Shown here: one piece after another, positions 54,750-64,000 of the stretch
How positions within the stretch are numbered: position 1 is the stretch's first letter
Layout of the letters: each line of letters opens with the position of its first letter
DNA from: Zygnema cylindricum
Lineage: Eukaryota; Streptophyta; Zygnematophyceae; Zygnematales; Zygnemataceae
Length of the DNA: 64,000 nucleotides
Direction of reading: 5' to 3'
Assembly: GCA_037447655.1 (NCBI GenBank)
Contig: JBBHKE010003208.1
Span: 62,001-126,000 of the forward strand
Notes under the pieces: model-generated
Seen by the model: only the letters and a program-made list of their open reading frames with translations
What the model was told of the DNA's origin: nothing
Database searches by the model: none
Made by a program: the position numbers and the translations under genes

Positions 54750-55358
54750 AGATTCCACAATCCAACGGAATTTCGCCACGCGTCATCCGATGTGGCGATG
54801 GCCACAAACCGCCGAAATCTTCCTCCGCGATCTCGGCGCTAATCCCGGCCGTCCGATTAAATTCGGCTTTAATCGTAGCCGTAATAAATACATGCGCGGT
54901 ATTTGTTTCATTTACGAAACAAATGCGCGGTACTGATTTTTGTCCGTACCGTAAGTCGTACATTATATATTACTGGATCTATGTATCCCGTAATTCATTT
55001 CAGTTAAATGGTTTATCGCTTGTATACATATGTAAATAATTATCAAACTATATGCTAGGTAACACTACCGCTAGATTAAACGGCTAAGGCTACCGGCTAC
55101 TTCGTGTCTGCCGGCCGGCAGGTACAAGGATCAAATCCTGCCGCCGGCACATACATTTTAATTAAATATATAAACCCTAATATAAAATTCCCGTAAACCT
55201 CAGGATAGCCAAGGTAGCCATGGCTCTAGCTTCCTCTCCAATTTCTCAGTGACTGCGACAAGTTTGAGAGTTGGAGAGAGAAGTTAGAGATAGACTGCCT
55301 CGACTTCTATATTTCTTTTCAGACCTAGAAAATACTAATAAAACCATTAGTTTCTACA
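54750..55358 (-). repeat. Truncated 5' LTR of copia A
   Basis: Corresponds to 50710-51317 of the 3' LTR. Keeps the tRNA-like module and U3 hairpin but lacks the TATA region, the ARGG hairpins and the gag start. Confidence 0.92.
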
Positions 55359-55363
55359 CTTCG

Positions 55364-55793
55364 CCATGACACGCAGCGTGAGCTACCGGCCCAAGCACAA
55401 GCCTTACCGAGTGGAATATTATGTCTACTTACTACGCCTATCATTCGATACCCTGAACACAGATGTTTCACCTTATATCCTCTGAATTATCGAAGTTGAC
55501 ATGAATGGCATGCTAGGACTTCAAAGAGCAGATACGCGAACCTTTCAAGAGCATTCGAAGAACTGTTCTCCATGTTATTTACATGATCCCTCCTATGACA
55601 TGGACCCAATGCGTATGCCTATCACAGAGGCTACAGAATGCACACTTTGCAACCGAGCCGATGGAGAATCGTCAATGCTTCTATGCGACCATTGCAACCA
55701 GGGATTTCACATAGAGTGTTTGGTTCCTCCATTAAAAGCGTTTCCGGACGGTCATTGGGTTTGTCATGGCTGCCGAGAGTTACCAGTCGTATA
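55364..55793 (+). pseudogene. Gypsy M integrase C-terminus and PHD finger
   Basis: The frame from 50263 continues as HDTQRELPAQAQA, then shifts. 55501-55793 is open for 97 codons: MNGMLGLQRADTRTF and HSKNCSPCYL, then a full C4HC3 PHD finger: CTLC (55640), CDHC after LL (55684), FHIEC, and WVCHGC (55758-55775), ending at a TAG. PHD fingers read histone H3 tails, so the expected role is steering integration or chromatin state, as chromodomains do in other gypsy elements. The Trp before the last Cys pair is present and the zinc ligands are complete. Confidence 0.88.
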
Positions 55794-56031
55794 GGCCAGC
55801 TCTTCAGCAGGCTAAAGAGTTGGGGGGGGGAATAAACTGAGCTTTCAGCTTCCTCTCCCACCCTACCTTTATTTTTCTTATAATATGTTTATTTGTTGTT
55901 TGCTACTTGTAAATATTCAATTTCACTTGTTTTCTGAGATGTTCATGACTTTCTCGCTTATTTCATTATTATTTATCTTTCAGCTGGTTGTGTTGCAAGT
56001 TTATCATAATATTTGTCACATGCACGACAGT
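55794..56031 (+). other. Gypsy M 3' untranslated segment with purine tract
   Basis: AAAGAGT-TGGGGGGGGG at 55814-55830 is the best polypurine-tract candidate, but it lies about 200 bp before the 3' LTR start. The last 30 bp (56001-56030) resemble the LTR end, with TTATCATAAT and TTGTCACATGCAC. Confidence 0.6.
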
Positions 56032-57264
56032 TGTCATGCTGCATTATGTCGGGGGACCAAATTATACTTAATTGCATAGAAAGGATCCTTCAAAAACGAC
56101 CCCTCACTAACTTAAACTTAGGTATGTTGCGGTGGAGACAGGATTGTACACCTTTCGGTCCGAGGCCGTGAAACCCGCGGGCAATTTAGATTTTGCCCGC
56201 AAATTTTCAGTCTCCGGAAATCTCGCAAACCGACTTGAGTTTTCATTCGGGATTTTCGCGAACCAACTTTCTCTGCCGGCCGGAATTTCTCTCAAACCGA
56301 CTAAATTTGTTGTCAGCAAGTTTTTCACGAACCGACTTTCTTCGCCGGCCGGAATTCCCGCGCCTAATTTATGTCGATGTACCGACGGCCGCGAACCGAA
56401 ACATGAACTCGAGGTGGGGTCAACGCCATCGTGAATTTGAAACGTGATATCAACGGCCACCAATGATGCAGACGAATGGACGCTCCGGATGCAGACTGCA
56501 CGCAAGTCCATTTTAAGTCGTGGACCCTTGGAGGTCGCACGCATTCACATGTAGCGTATGAAGGGTTTTTATCCGCAAGTTGTAGATTTTGTAACGTAAG
56601 GCATACGATTCTAGTGGTCTATTGGCCAGAATCCAAACTAGGAGCAAACAGCTACAAAGAACGCATGTATTCGTAGTAAGGTATAATCTCACCTGTAGAC
56701 TTTGTACTTAGCAAATTTTAGGTGAATTCTGTGCACACAATTTCAAGAGCACGAGAATTCTTTTTTTGGAATATTTAACCTAAACTTTTATTATTTTCTT
56801 GTGAAATTGTCAAGATAGGTTTAATGACTATTTTTCTGGTCATTGAGCATTCTGCCTAGCTCGCTCTCACCTTTCTTTGTTATCTGCCTTGCAATTTAAT
56901 GAACGCGGCTCACGCCGAGGCCTAACCGGTTTCCCTTCACTTCTTCTCTCTTCATATCAAGTGGATAGCAGCTCAGCTTTCTATCTCAGGCTGTTGGTGA
57001 ACCCTGGATTGTGATTGGACCATTTTGGGTTTGCTTGTATGAATGCTTGGTGATAGTGGATTAGGGTTGAATTTCTTTATTTGTTTTGTTTCTAGCTAAA
57101 TCCGGTCATCTCAGATTTGCTCGTGGTTTTCTACATTTTCAATTTATCTGTTGTGATATTTAGCTTAGATCTTTATTTATTGAACTCATGCAAGGAATAT
57201 AAACTGACCAAAGAGCCTAGTGGCTATCTGTTGGCTTATCATAATCTTTGTCACATGCACTACA
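56032..57264 (+). repeat. 3' LTR of gypsy M
   Basis: 1233 bp, TGTCATGCTGCATTATG ... CACATGCACTACA, then CTAC. Similar to the 5' copy along its length with many substitutions, so an old insertion. The small ORFs on both strands at 56100-56550 are shared by both LTRs and not protein-like. Confidence 0.85.
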
Positions 57265-57268
57265 CTAC

Positions 57269-58496
57269 CGTGGGAATCTTTCCCATCTTAGTGAATTGGT
57301 GTTTATCCTTACACATGTCCATGGAGGCACCGGAATCGACAATCCAACCTCCTTCACCTTTCAAACCTCCAAAAGCACATTTCTGCTTTCGAGGAATTTT
57401 GACCTCGGTCTTTGCCTCCAACTCCTCATCCAACAAGAGCTCACCGTCCTCGTCCTCGGATTCCTTATCGTGTACCTGAGCCACAAGAGCCTTTTTCTTT
57501 CCTCTTAGAGGTCCACCGATCTGCCCCTCCTTTAATCGAAGTTCGGTTAGCTTAGTGCACTCTGCCATATAGTGTCGTGGTTTCTTACAAAAATGACACA
57601 AACCCTTAGGAGCCTTTGGTCCAAACTCCTCGGTCAGATTTTTTTGCCCCCCCCCCTCTATAATTTGCGACCGGTTTCCTAGAATCGTTATTCCTCCAAT
57701 CGGTCCCAGCTGCCAAGGCTTGCCCACTCTTTCCTCCCCTTCGGATCTCAATTGTGTTCTCTGGAACAAGAATCATCCCTACCACTAAATTCCATATCCA
57801 CCTTGAGTCAAGCAAGTCTTCCACAGGGTTGATTATGTTCTCGAACTCATCTGGTAACTTCATGAGCAAGGAGTTAACCTTCATCTTTTGAGTTTCAACC
57901 TGTCCACCACTCTCTAGCTCCATAAAAAGTGTTGCGAGCTCATTACAAAAATCCAACATCTTCCCACCTTTGTATACATATGTGTTAATTTTGTGATCAG
58001 CCAACTGTTCTTGTTAAATCGTACCACTTCAGTACATCCCTATGACAGCCACCCAAATATCGGATGCCCTCTCTACCTGCAAATGAGGAGATTTTAGCCC
58101 TTCAGTAAGATGGCGGAGGATGAAGTGCTTTGCCGCCATATTGTTGTTGTCCCATGTATCAGTATCATTCTCCTCGTTCCTCGGAATAGGTGGCATGAAT
58201 GTCGAACCGGCTACTATCGGTGTGATCGTCTTTTCCTCCTTTCCTCTGTCCACCACCTCCCATTCCTTTGTCTCCTCCGTTGGAGATGGATTTGCATTTA
58301 TGGTGAATCTGCTTCCTCCAAACCCTGGAAGGATGCCAAGACTAGATAAAAGCCTCACCCGTCCACTCACTATTCCCCAAAACCTTTTCTCACATAGAGC
58401 TCTTGTCATCAAACTCTCCCAGTATATGAAGCCATCTCCATTAACGATGGGCACCCTAGAGGGTGGGCCAATCACTTGTAACTCTGAGACCTCCAT
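57269..58496 (-). pseudogene. Copia B2 gag and protease start
   Basis: Gag begins at an ATG 20 nt inside the 5' LTR (58494-58496): MEVSELQVIGPPSRVPIV, then NGDGFIYWESLMTRALCEKRF, ENDTDTWDNNNMAAKHFILRHL, KINTYVYKGGKMLDFCNEL, and the CCHC-like CHFCKKPRHYMAEC (Gly before His is Arg), near 57600-57560. Protease follows: GGWIVDSGASMDMCKDKHQF at 57370-57310. A TAA near 58016 and frameshifts near 58010 and 57650 break it. Confidence 0.88.
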
Positions 58497-59166
58497 AGGT
58501 CCTCAGAGTAAGCAGCTCACACGAAGCCTCTAGGATAACCCTGACCCCTTTGTGTTTGAGCAAGAATAACCGCCACCCTGACAGACAAAAACTCTGACCA
58601 CCTTCACCCCTATGAAGGCAAGACTCCCTTGAGTCGATAGCAAAAAGAATCTCAGAATTCGCTCCCCTGAGAAGTAAGTTAGTAAGTTATGCAGGGTCAA
58701 AATTGACCTTTTGTAAAGAAGCTCTTTGGGAGAGAGGGTCCTATCTACCAAATTTTCCTAAGTCCTATCTCTCTCTAAAACTTTATCTACTGAAGTACAG
58801 CACCAATCAAAATACTTTGTTGTTTAGAAAGGTACAGGTGTCGGTGTACTTTCTGTACGGCCATTGTACGACATGGCCAACTACTGGACACATGTCATAT
58901 CTGGATTCGTTCTTGTAATCCGCGGAGATGCGGTAATCTAATGTGGGCGCGCCACGTGTTAATCAATGTGGCGGTGACCGAAAACCGCCAAAATCCTATT
59001 GCGCGATCTCGGTATCCTTCGCGACAGTTCGATCAATACTGGGTTTTAATCGTAGCCGTCATAAATCATTGCGCGATATTTGTTTCGCTATCGAAAAAAA
59101 ATGTGCGGTATCCGTTTCGGAACCGTACCGTACTCCGTACTTTACAAAACTGTATCCATGCACGTC
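58477..59166 (-). repeat. Truncated 5' LTR of copia B2
   Basis: Matches 32945-33620 of the 3' LTR, then stops after GTATCCATGCAC; the outer ~350 bp, including the tRNA-like module and U3 hairpin, are missing. The PBS at 58463-58476 is degenerate (AGTGATTGGCCCAC). Contains GACTC-AAGG-GAGTC near 58622-58635. Confidence 0.85.
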
Positions 59167-59545
59167 ATTTCTTTGTGTGGTTTCAGTGGATGATTGTGCC
59201 CCCATGTGGTTTTCATTTATCATACATTTATTTTGTTTCAATAGACACAAATTGTATACAATGATTTATTTTATGGGGTCGGATTCAAATTTAACCGTCA
59301 CAACGTTTAATAGTGTTGGCCGTAAAGCAAAAAGCATCAACACTAATAGAGTAATAGTGATTCACGCTGTACTGCACAGTAATTAATATTTAATAACTGC
59401 CCAAATTTTTAGCATCGATACTATTTAAATTGTACCTACATTAACGTAAAGGAAAAAATAGATTCACTAATCTTATTTTAGGTTTGGGTTTGAAATTTAC
59501 GGGTACTAAATTAGTAATATAAACACTAAAAACGATTCGTGGTGT
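59167..59545. other. No gene recognised
   Basis: AT-rich sequence. A 147-codon ORF that begins in the LTR and crosses the LTR edge (58943-59386) has no recognisable domain. Confidence 0.4.
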
Positions 59546-59775
59546 ACTTACACAAAAATAAGTATGGACACGCTTGAAATAGTGGGTTCGGTTCGCCTGT
59601 TGACGGTCACGTCCATGCTGAAAAAATTTGCACGGCGCAATGTACGGCGATTGACCATATACTTACACAAAAATAAGTACGGACACGCTGGAAATAGTCG
59701 GTTCAGTTAGCCTATTGACAGTCATGTCCATGCTGAAAAAATCAGCACGGCGCGATGCACGGCGGCCCACCATAT
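59546..59775. repeat. 115-bp tandem duplication
   Basis: ACTTACACAAAAATAAGTA begins at 59546 and again at 59661; both units end CCATAT and differ at several sites (e.g. GGTTCGGTTCGCC versus CGGTTCAGTTAGCC). Confidence 0.9.
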
Positions 59776-60239
59776 TGAAAATTTGTACATTCTGGATTTC
59801 ACCAATCGGCAGATTCTCAACGAGCGACAGTGGTACTGTACCGTACAATGCAATACTATACATCGCGAATCGCTACCATTACAACCACGCAAAATACAAC
59901 AAATAGGATTGTACCACGTGTCTCTTTTCATTACATCAAAATTGGACCATGACAAAGCTAATCAAAACTCAAATCACTCAACGGCTCACGATCTTACACA
60001 AAAACAATCGACTATCAATTATCATTGTCATTGGAGACGAATGCGACTAGAATGCTTTTCCCTTTTAGAAAAAGGGCAAAGCAAAAATATCACACCAGTA
60101 TTGCACGAGTATTTTGAAAGGAGGAGAAAGTATTTTGAAAGCGGAGAAGTTATGTACATTCAAATTTTAAAAAGTACAAGACAAATCAGCGTGTACAATT
60201 TACTTACTCCAAAATGTGACGTTACTAGTCGATTTTCGT

Positions 60240-60430
60240 ACTGTCGAAAGGGAAATTCCGTACTTTTCAATGTATATTCACTCTCCTCGCGGATGTCGGT
60301 ACGTGGTAATATTGAATTCTGTACTCTCCAATGTAGATTACCTCTCCGCACAAATTCTGTACGCTCCGTACTCTCCAATATAAATTAACTCTGCTCGCAA
60401 ATCACGTACGCTCTAATGTGAGTCAACCTT
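60240..60430. repeat. Three to four imperfect tandem copies, about 60 bp
   Basis: CCGTACTTTTCAATGTATATT, CTGTACTCTCCAATGTAGATT, CCGTACTCTCCAATATAAATT and ACGTACGCTCTAATGTGAGT recur, each followed by CTCTCC/CTCTGC and GC. Confidence 0.7.
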
Positions 60431-60593
60431 CGCAAATGATTACGTTTCAAATTGTATTGTTTTGAAACATAAGTAAACATGGGCGTACGTTAATCTATCT
60501 TTTACGTACGCTTTAACCATAGGTTTTGATTTACATTTTAATGTATATGGTGTCGAAACCTACAGCTAAATCTTACAACGTAATCGTCAATCA

Positions 60594-60653
60594 TAACCCT
60601 AAATCCTATAGCCTAGCCCTAAATCCTACAGCTTAACCCTAAATCTTACAATT
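60594..60653. repeat. 20-bp telomere-like repeat, three copies
   Basis: TAACCCTAAATCCTATAGCC, TAGCCCTAAATCCTACAGCT, TAACCCTAAATCTTACAATT. CCCTAAA is the plant-type telomere word, here at a fixed 20-bp spacing rather than a 7-bp array. A weaker fourth copy lies near 60559. Confidence 0.75.
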
Positions 60654-60898
60654 TTGTATTTTAGTCATGGTTTTGTTTTTTTTTTTTGTTATTTCATCTT
60701 TTTTTATTATTTTACTTGTTTTTCTTTCAACTCCTTTTTTTTTAATTAAATTTTTCAAGGTTTTTCATATTATTTTCTTTTTATTATTTTTTTTTTCTTC
60801 ATGTTTTTTTTCTTTTCAATTTTTATTGGCGTAAGGAAATTTTCCAAATTTTTCCTAGTATTGTCTTAGGGCTCGCATTTATAAACTGACAAAATATT
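60654..60898. other. T-rich low-complexity DNA
   Basis: Poly-T and TTTTATT runs, no coding signal; upstream flank or intron of the following Crypton. Confidence 0.5.
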
Positions 60899-63800
60899 GA
60901 TCATTTAGAAGGTGAAGATATCAATGTAGGAATAAAAATCCCCCCACAATACAATGAGTCAGGAAGAGCACGGATCATCAGCGATACGTTAAAATAACGT
61001 AACCCAAACACAGCACAAGCTTATCAAGTTGGTTTAAATCAGAATGATTTTTTTTGGATTGGACAAGGACACCCAAGTATAACTATTGACCATGATGGGG
61101 TTATTGGACTATTAGAGAATAACAAAAATAGGAACTATACCACACTCATACAATGTGTGAAAAGACTCCAAGTCTCATATAAAACGCAATTAGCCATAAA
61201 AAGAGAAGGGGGTGAATACCTTAGAGAACAATATCATCCAAAAACTTTTACAGGAGTCTAGAAAAAAATACATCAAATTTCAAAAATAATAACCATGAAG
61301 ACCGTCAAAAAGGCATACGAGAAGCGTATTCTCTCGAAGATTACAAAGGGTTTTCAACATTTTGGTTGGAGTTGGCCAAAAGAAACTACAAAGAAAAAAA
61401 TTTGGGGATGGAACCATACACCAGCATTCAAGTGAGGTATGTATCGATAAAAATATTAAATCTTGTATTTCATTTTTTCGATTCATGTTCGTTTTTTACT
61501 TTTCACCTTTTTTATTGGGTGCATTTTTTTTCAATTTCTTTTCCGGTTTCTTTGTTTTAGGGTTCGGATTTTATTTTTTGACTTCATTTTACATTTTTTT
61601 TAAATGTTTTTTAGAGATTCTAAAAGTTTTTTAGAGTTAACTCCAAAATCCATTTAAAACGCGAAAATTATATGCATTTTTTGTTTTTTGGGAGGAAGAA
61701 TACATTCTTTTTTTTGTTTGTGTTGTTTTGTTTTTTTTATCTGAAGTAATTTTTGTTTTTTGGGAGAATAAGTACATTCTCCTCAAAAAAATATCACATC
61801 ATATTTGTAACATTGTTATTTTTTTGACTCTTTGTTGTTTTGTTTTTGTTTTTTGTAGGAGTCAATTTATCATGAACCATGCGTGTATAAGTCGTGGCGA
61901 TGATTCCATAAATGCTCAGTTAGCAGATGTTTTTTCGTATAATCTTTCTTATCTTGGGCCGGACAAGGGTAATGTTTTGTCAATGGTTACAAGAAATGGG
62001 AAAACTAATACGGTAAGTAATCTATATCACTAGAGCTTTAACGAAATTGTGTATTTTTTTAATGTTTTGTACATAACCCAAAAACAAATTTTACTAATTT
62101 TTTAGTGTTTTTTTTATGGTATTTTTTATCCGCAGAATGGTCGTGCAGAATTTATCAGATGCATACGCCTTTTAGACTTTCTTATATATCTGGTAGGTGC
62201 TTTGGCCCAACAGTTTTTTTGGAGGTGGAAATTAGCTACAAATAAAAATGGAATTCCAAAGTTATCGACAAAATTAACCTAGTACGGGGAATCTTTCTCA
62301 GATGGGAGAGTTTTAGCGAAAGATCAAGAAAGAAAAGAAACACCTTTTCAGGAGCCTCTTTGTTATAATACACAGTTTCATTTTATAAAAAAAACATTCA
62401 AAACCAAAAATATTTCTTTATCTCATAAAACCCATGACGGACCTGGTCAAGGAGCAACGATGTTGGCGACGGGAGGGTGCGCTTTTGTAAACTCAACATT
62501 TGATTTTTATCATGCATTTATTTGAAATAATGAAGTTTTGTTATCTATGTTCTAATTTTTCAAGTTTGATTTTTTTTATGGTAAATATTTCAGTGCTGAT
62601 CGAGAAGCCATCAAAGTGATGGGACATTGGACATCCGACCACTTCTCATATTCATACGTCACGGATTTGCCAACAGATATTCTACTTCAAACTTTGGGCC
62701 ACGAGAACAACACTAGGAAATATTTTCTACCTCGTTCCAGAGTGAAACCCCCTACTACTTTTTCTGCTATGTTTTAGACGTGGGTTGAAACGGCATATGC
62801 TGAGCTGCCAACAGTATGTTTAAAAAAAATGTTTAAAAAAACTCCTGCCATTTATATCATTACTTTGTGTGTTAAGTAAACTTTGGTGTTTTATGTTCGT
62901 TACATTTTCTCTATATTATTCTATTTTTTTGTTGTATATATTGATTTTTTATTTTTTTGACTTTTGTTTGTTATGTTTTTTTTTTTTTTTTGTTTGATTT
63001 CGTCATTTTTTGTCTTTTCAATTGTTTTTTCTGTTTTTATGTTGTTTTCTATATATTTTTTGGATAATTTATGTTTTTTTTCCTTTAATTGTTTTTTCTT
63101 TCTCTGGTTTTTTTTTTCTCTCTTTCCATCTATTCTATTTTTATTTCTTTCATTTTTTTTCTCTCTGTCACATTTTTTTTGTTTTTTATTTAATGAAATG
63201 TCCTTATATGAAAAACATACAAATGTTTTTTTGTGCAGAAAAATGCTCGAGCTTCCAAGTCTGAACGAGATTTAAGCGCTCAAAATTTCCATCAAACGAT
63301 GTTGTGGCTTAAAACTGTGTTTTTACAGGACACAAACTGTTCCAATCTCCTTTGTGATCGTCTTTTAAAGACAAAGTAAAAAAAACTTGTCTTAAAACAT
63401 CAGATATGTGGGCTTCAATTGCTGATGTCGAAGCAAATGTGCCGATTACTATCTCACAAGTGGGAAAATCAGGTGATTCATTATGTATGTGGAGTCAAAC
63501 TTGTGGAGGAAAGATTGAATTTATGGGAGAGGAAATGTGTTGTGTAAAAGAGACACTTTCAAGTTTAAGAGAGAAAATGTGTAATATAGATGAGAAGTTA
63601 ACCCATATAATGCACATGATGAATGGTCAAGGAGAGACTTTCTAGGAAAGACAACCCTCTCAAAATCAGAATAGACCATTCGAATGTGAATCATCCATGG
63701 AAATGGGGACTCTTGAATGTAATCTTCCTCGAAGTGAAGACGAGCGACGTGAAACCTATTTGGAAACGACAAGAGCAACTGAAGAATTTCCACCTCATGT

Positions 63801-64000
63801 TCCTTCACAAGAAAAATCTTATCAAGTTCCTTTAATGACTCCAATTGGTGCCCTACTTCACAAGGTAAAAGATGTGTGGAAAGCATACCGTGTGGAAAGC
63901 ATACCGTGATGGTATAGGTGGGCTTCCTTCCATCGCCGATTTAGAATCAAATGGAACTAGTTGGAGGAAAGGAGAATCTCGGAATTTTTATACTTGGAAT
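60899..64000 (+). pseudogene. Crypton-type tyrosine recombinase with GCR1_C-like domain, intron-containing, 3' end outside window
   Basis: Exons joined in phase through GT-AG introns: 60899-61436, 61859-62012, 62136-62476, 62594-62813, 63239 onward. N-terminal SAM-like block NPNTAQAYQVGLNQNDFFW and ITIDHDGVIGLLEN (61000-61130). Core with ACISRGDDSINAQLADVF (candidate catalytic Arg), GKTNT joined to NGRAEF, a VGALAQQFFWRW block, LCYNTQFHFIKKTFK, KTHDGPGQGA (the HxxR Arg is not kept), then MGHWTSDHFSYSYVTDLP, holding the HW pair and candidate Tyr nucleophile, and RKYFLPRSRVKPP. This matches the Ndc10-like recombinase fold of Cryptons. After a coiled, Glu-rich spacer, the end reads WKAYRDGIGGLPSIADLE and WRKGESRNFYTW, like the GCR1_C DNA-binding domain. 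Broken by TAA near 61000, TAGs at 62774 and 63643, a frameshift near 61258 and a 16-bp duplication at 63876-63907. Confidence 0.82.

Larger units (their letters stand above)
50269..55358 (-). mobile_element. Copia retrotransposon A (minus), Pol nearly open, gag deleted
   Basis: Perfect CTTCG duplication (50264-50268 and 55359-55363) in gypsy M integrase. Left 3' LTR 50269-51317 complete; right 5' LTR only 54750-55358 (609 bp). An internal deletion joins the Gag CCHC region (54747) directly to mid-LTR (54750), removing the PBS, most of gag and 441 bp of LTR. Same family as B. Youngest element of this nest. Confidence 0.94.
41345..57264 (+). mobile_element. Ty3/gypsy retrotransposon M with DNA methyltransferase and PHD finger
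   Basis: Termini TGTCATGCCGCAT and TGCACTACA, flanked by a 4-bp CTAC duplication (41341-41344 and 57265-57268); B2 protease sequence continues across. Terminal repeats 41345-42550 and 56032-57264. Order: gag with two CCHC knuckles, protease, DNA cytosine methyltransferase, RT, RNase H, integrase, PHD finger, poly-G tract. RT before integrase places it in Ty3/gypsy. Interrupted in integrase by copia A. Coding sequence has several stops and frameshifts. No primer-binding site was recognised. Confidence 0.88.
32945..59166 (-). mobile_element. Copia retrotransposon B2 (minus), split by H and by gypsy M
   Basis: Left LTR 32945-33987, right LTR 58477-59166 (truncated). Coding pieces 33990-35422, 39626-41344 and 57269-58496 join in order and in sense across the duplications of H (GTTAT) and M (CTAC). 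A diverged relative of A and B. Its own target duplication cannot be read because the outer end of the 5' LTR is missing. Confidence 0.9.

Noticed and set aside
56107-56544. ORFs of about 100-145 codons in the gypsy LTR
   Set aside because: Both strands open over the same GC-rich LTR segment, with matching but shorter ORFs in the 5' LTR; no domain.
59783-60388. 201-codon ORF as a gene
   Set aside because: No domain recognised, starts inside the 115-bp duplication and runs through imperfect tandem repeats; composition follows the DNA repeats.
1-64000. CRISPR arrays, operons, ribosome-binding sites, rRNA
   Set aside because: The window is eukaryotic; repeats found are LTRs, minisatellites and tandem duplications without spacer structure.

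Overview
This is eukaryotic nuclear DNA, AT-rich and dominated by retrotransposons. It holds one recognisable host gene (a PIF1-family helicase with five exons in the window and GT-AG introns) and a dense stack of nested LTR elements. A streptophyte green alga (charophyte-like) or another early-diverging plant lineage is my best guess. The Ty1/copia elements carry a primer-binding site matching the anticodon arm of a plant-type initiator tRNA-Met, and a Ty3/gypsy element carries a DNA cytosine methyltransferase, a capture I recall being reported from charophytes and dinoflagellates. No marker fixes the species.

Layout. 1-4408: PIF1 helicase on the minus strand, running off the left edge, with a minisatellite in its first intron. 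4409-6400: intergenic DNA with a candidate 452-bp MITE. 6400-31060: a copia LTR remnant (F) split by copia element C (7173-30883, plus). C contains a solo LTR D (7185-8178), copia E (12169-19724, with solo LTR G1) and copia B (21052-28773, minus, with solo LTR G2). 31061-32944: unassigned. 32945-59166: copia B2 (minus), split by a gag-only copia H (35428-39620) and by Ty3/gypsy M (41345-57264), which is itself split by copia A (50269-55358). Nine of these insertions have target-site duplications readable in the sequence, so order and boundaries are well supported. 59167-60898: low-complexity and short repeats. 60899-64000: a decayed, intron-containing Crypton-type tyrosine recombinase with a GCR1_C-like domain, cut by the window end.

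How parts work together. The copia families share one LTR plan. Near the LTR start is a hairpin with a conserved loop. Next comes a tRNA-like module (A box, B box, T-run) on the antisense strand. Then come a CTCTCTCC hairpin and a TATA-like box, a run of short hairpins with purine ARGG-type loops, and a gag ATG placed exactly 20 nt before the LTR end. gag then reads through a half-tRNA-type primer-binding site. The gypsy element adds a DNA methyltransferase between protease and reverse transcriptase and a PHD finger after integrase. Nearly all coding sequences are broken. Copia A is the closest to intact in Pol, with one in-frame stop, but it has lost gag.

Family letters (A, B, B2, C, D, E, F, G, H, M) are labels made for this report. 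Protein identities come from reading motifs by eye; no database search was run.
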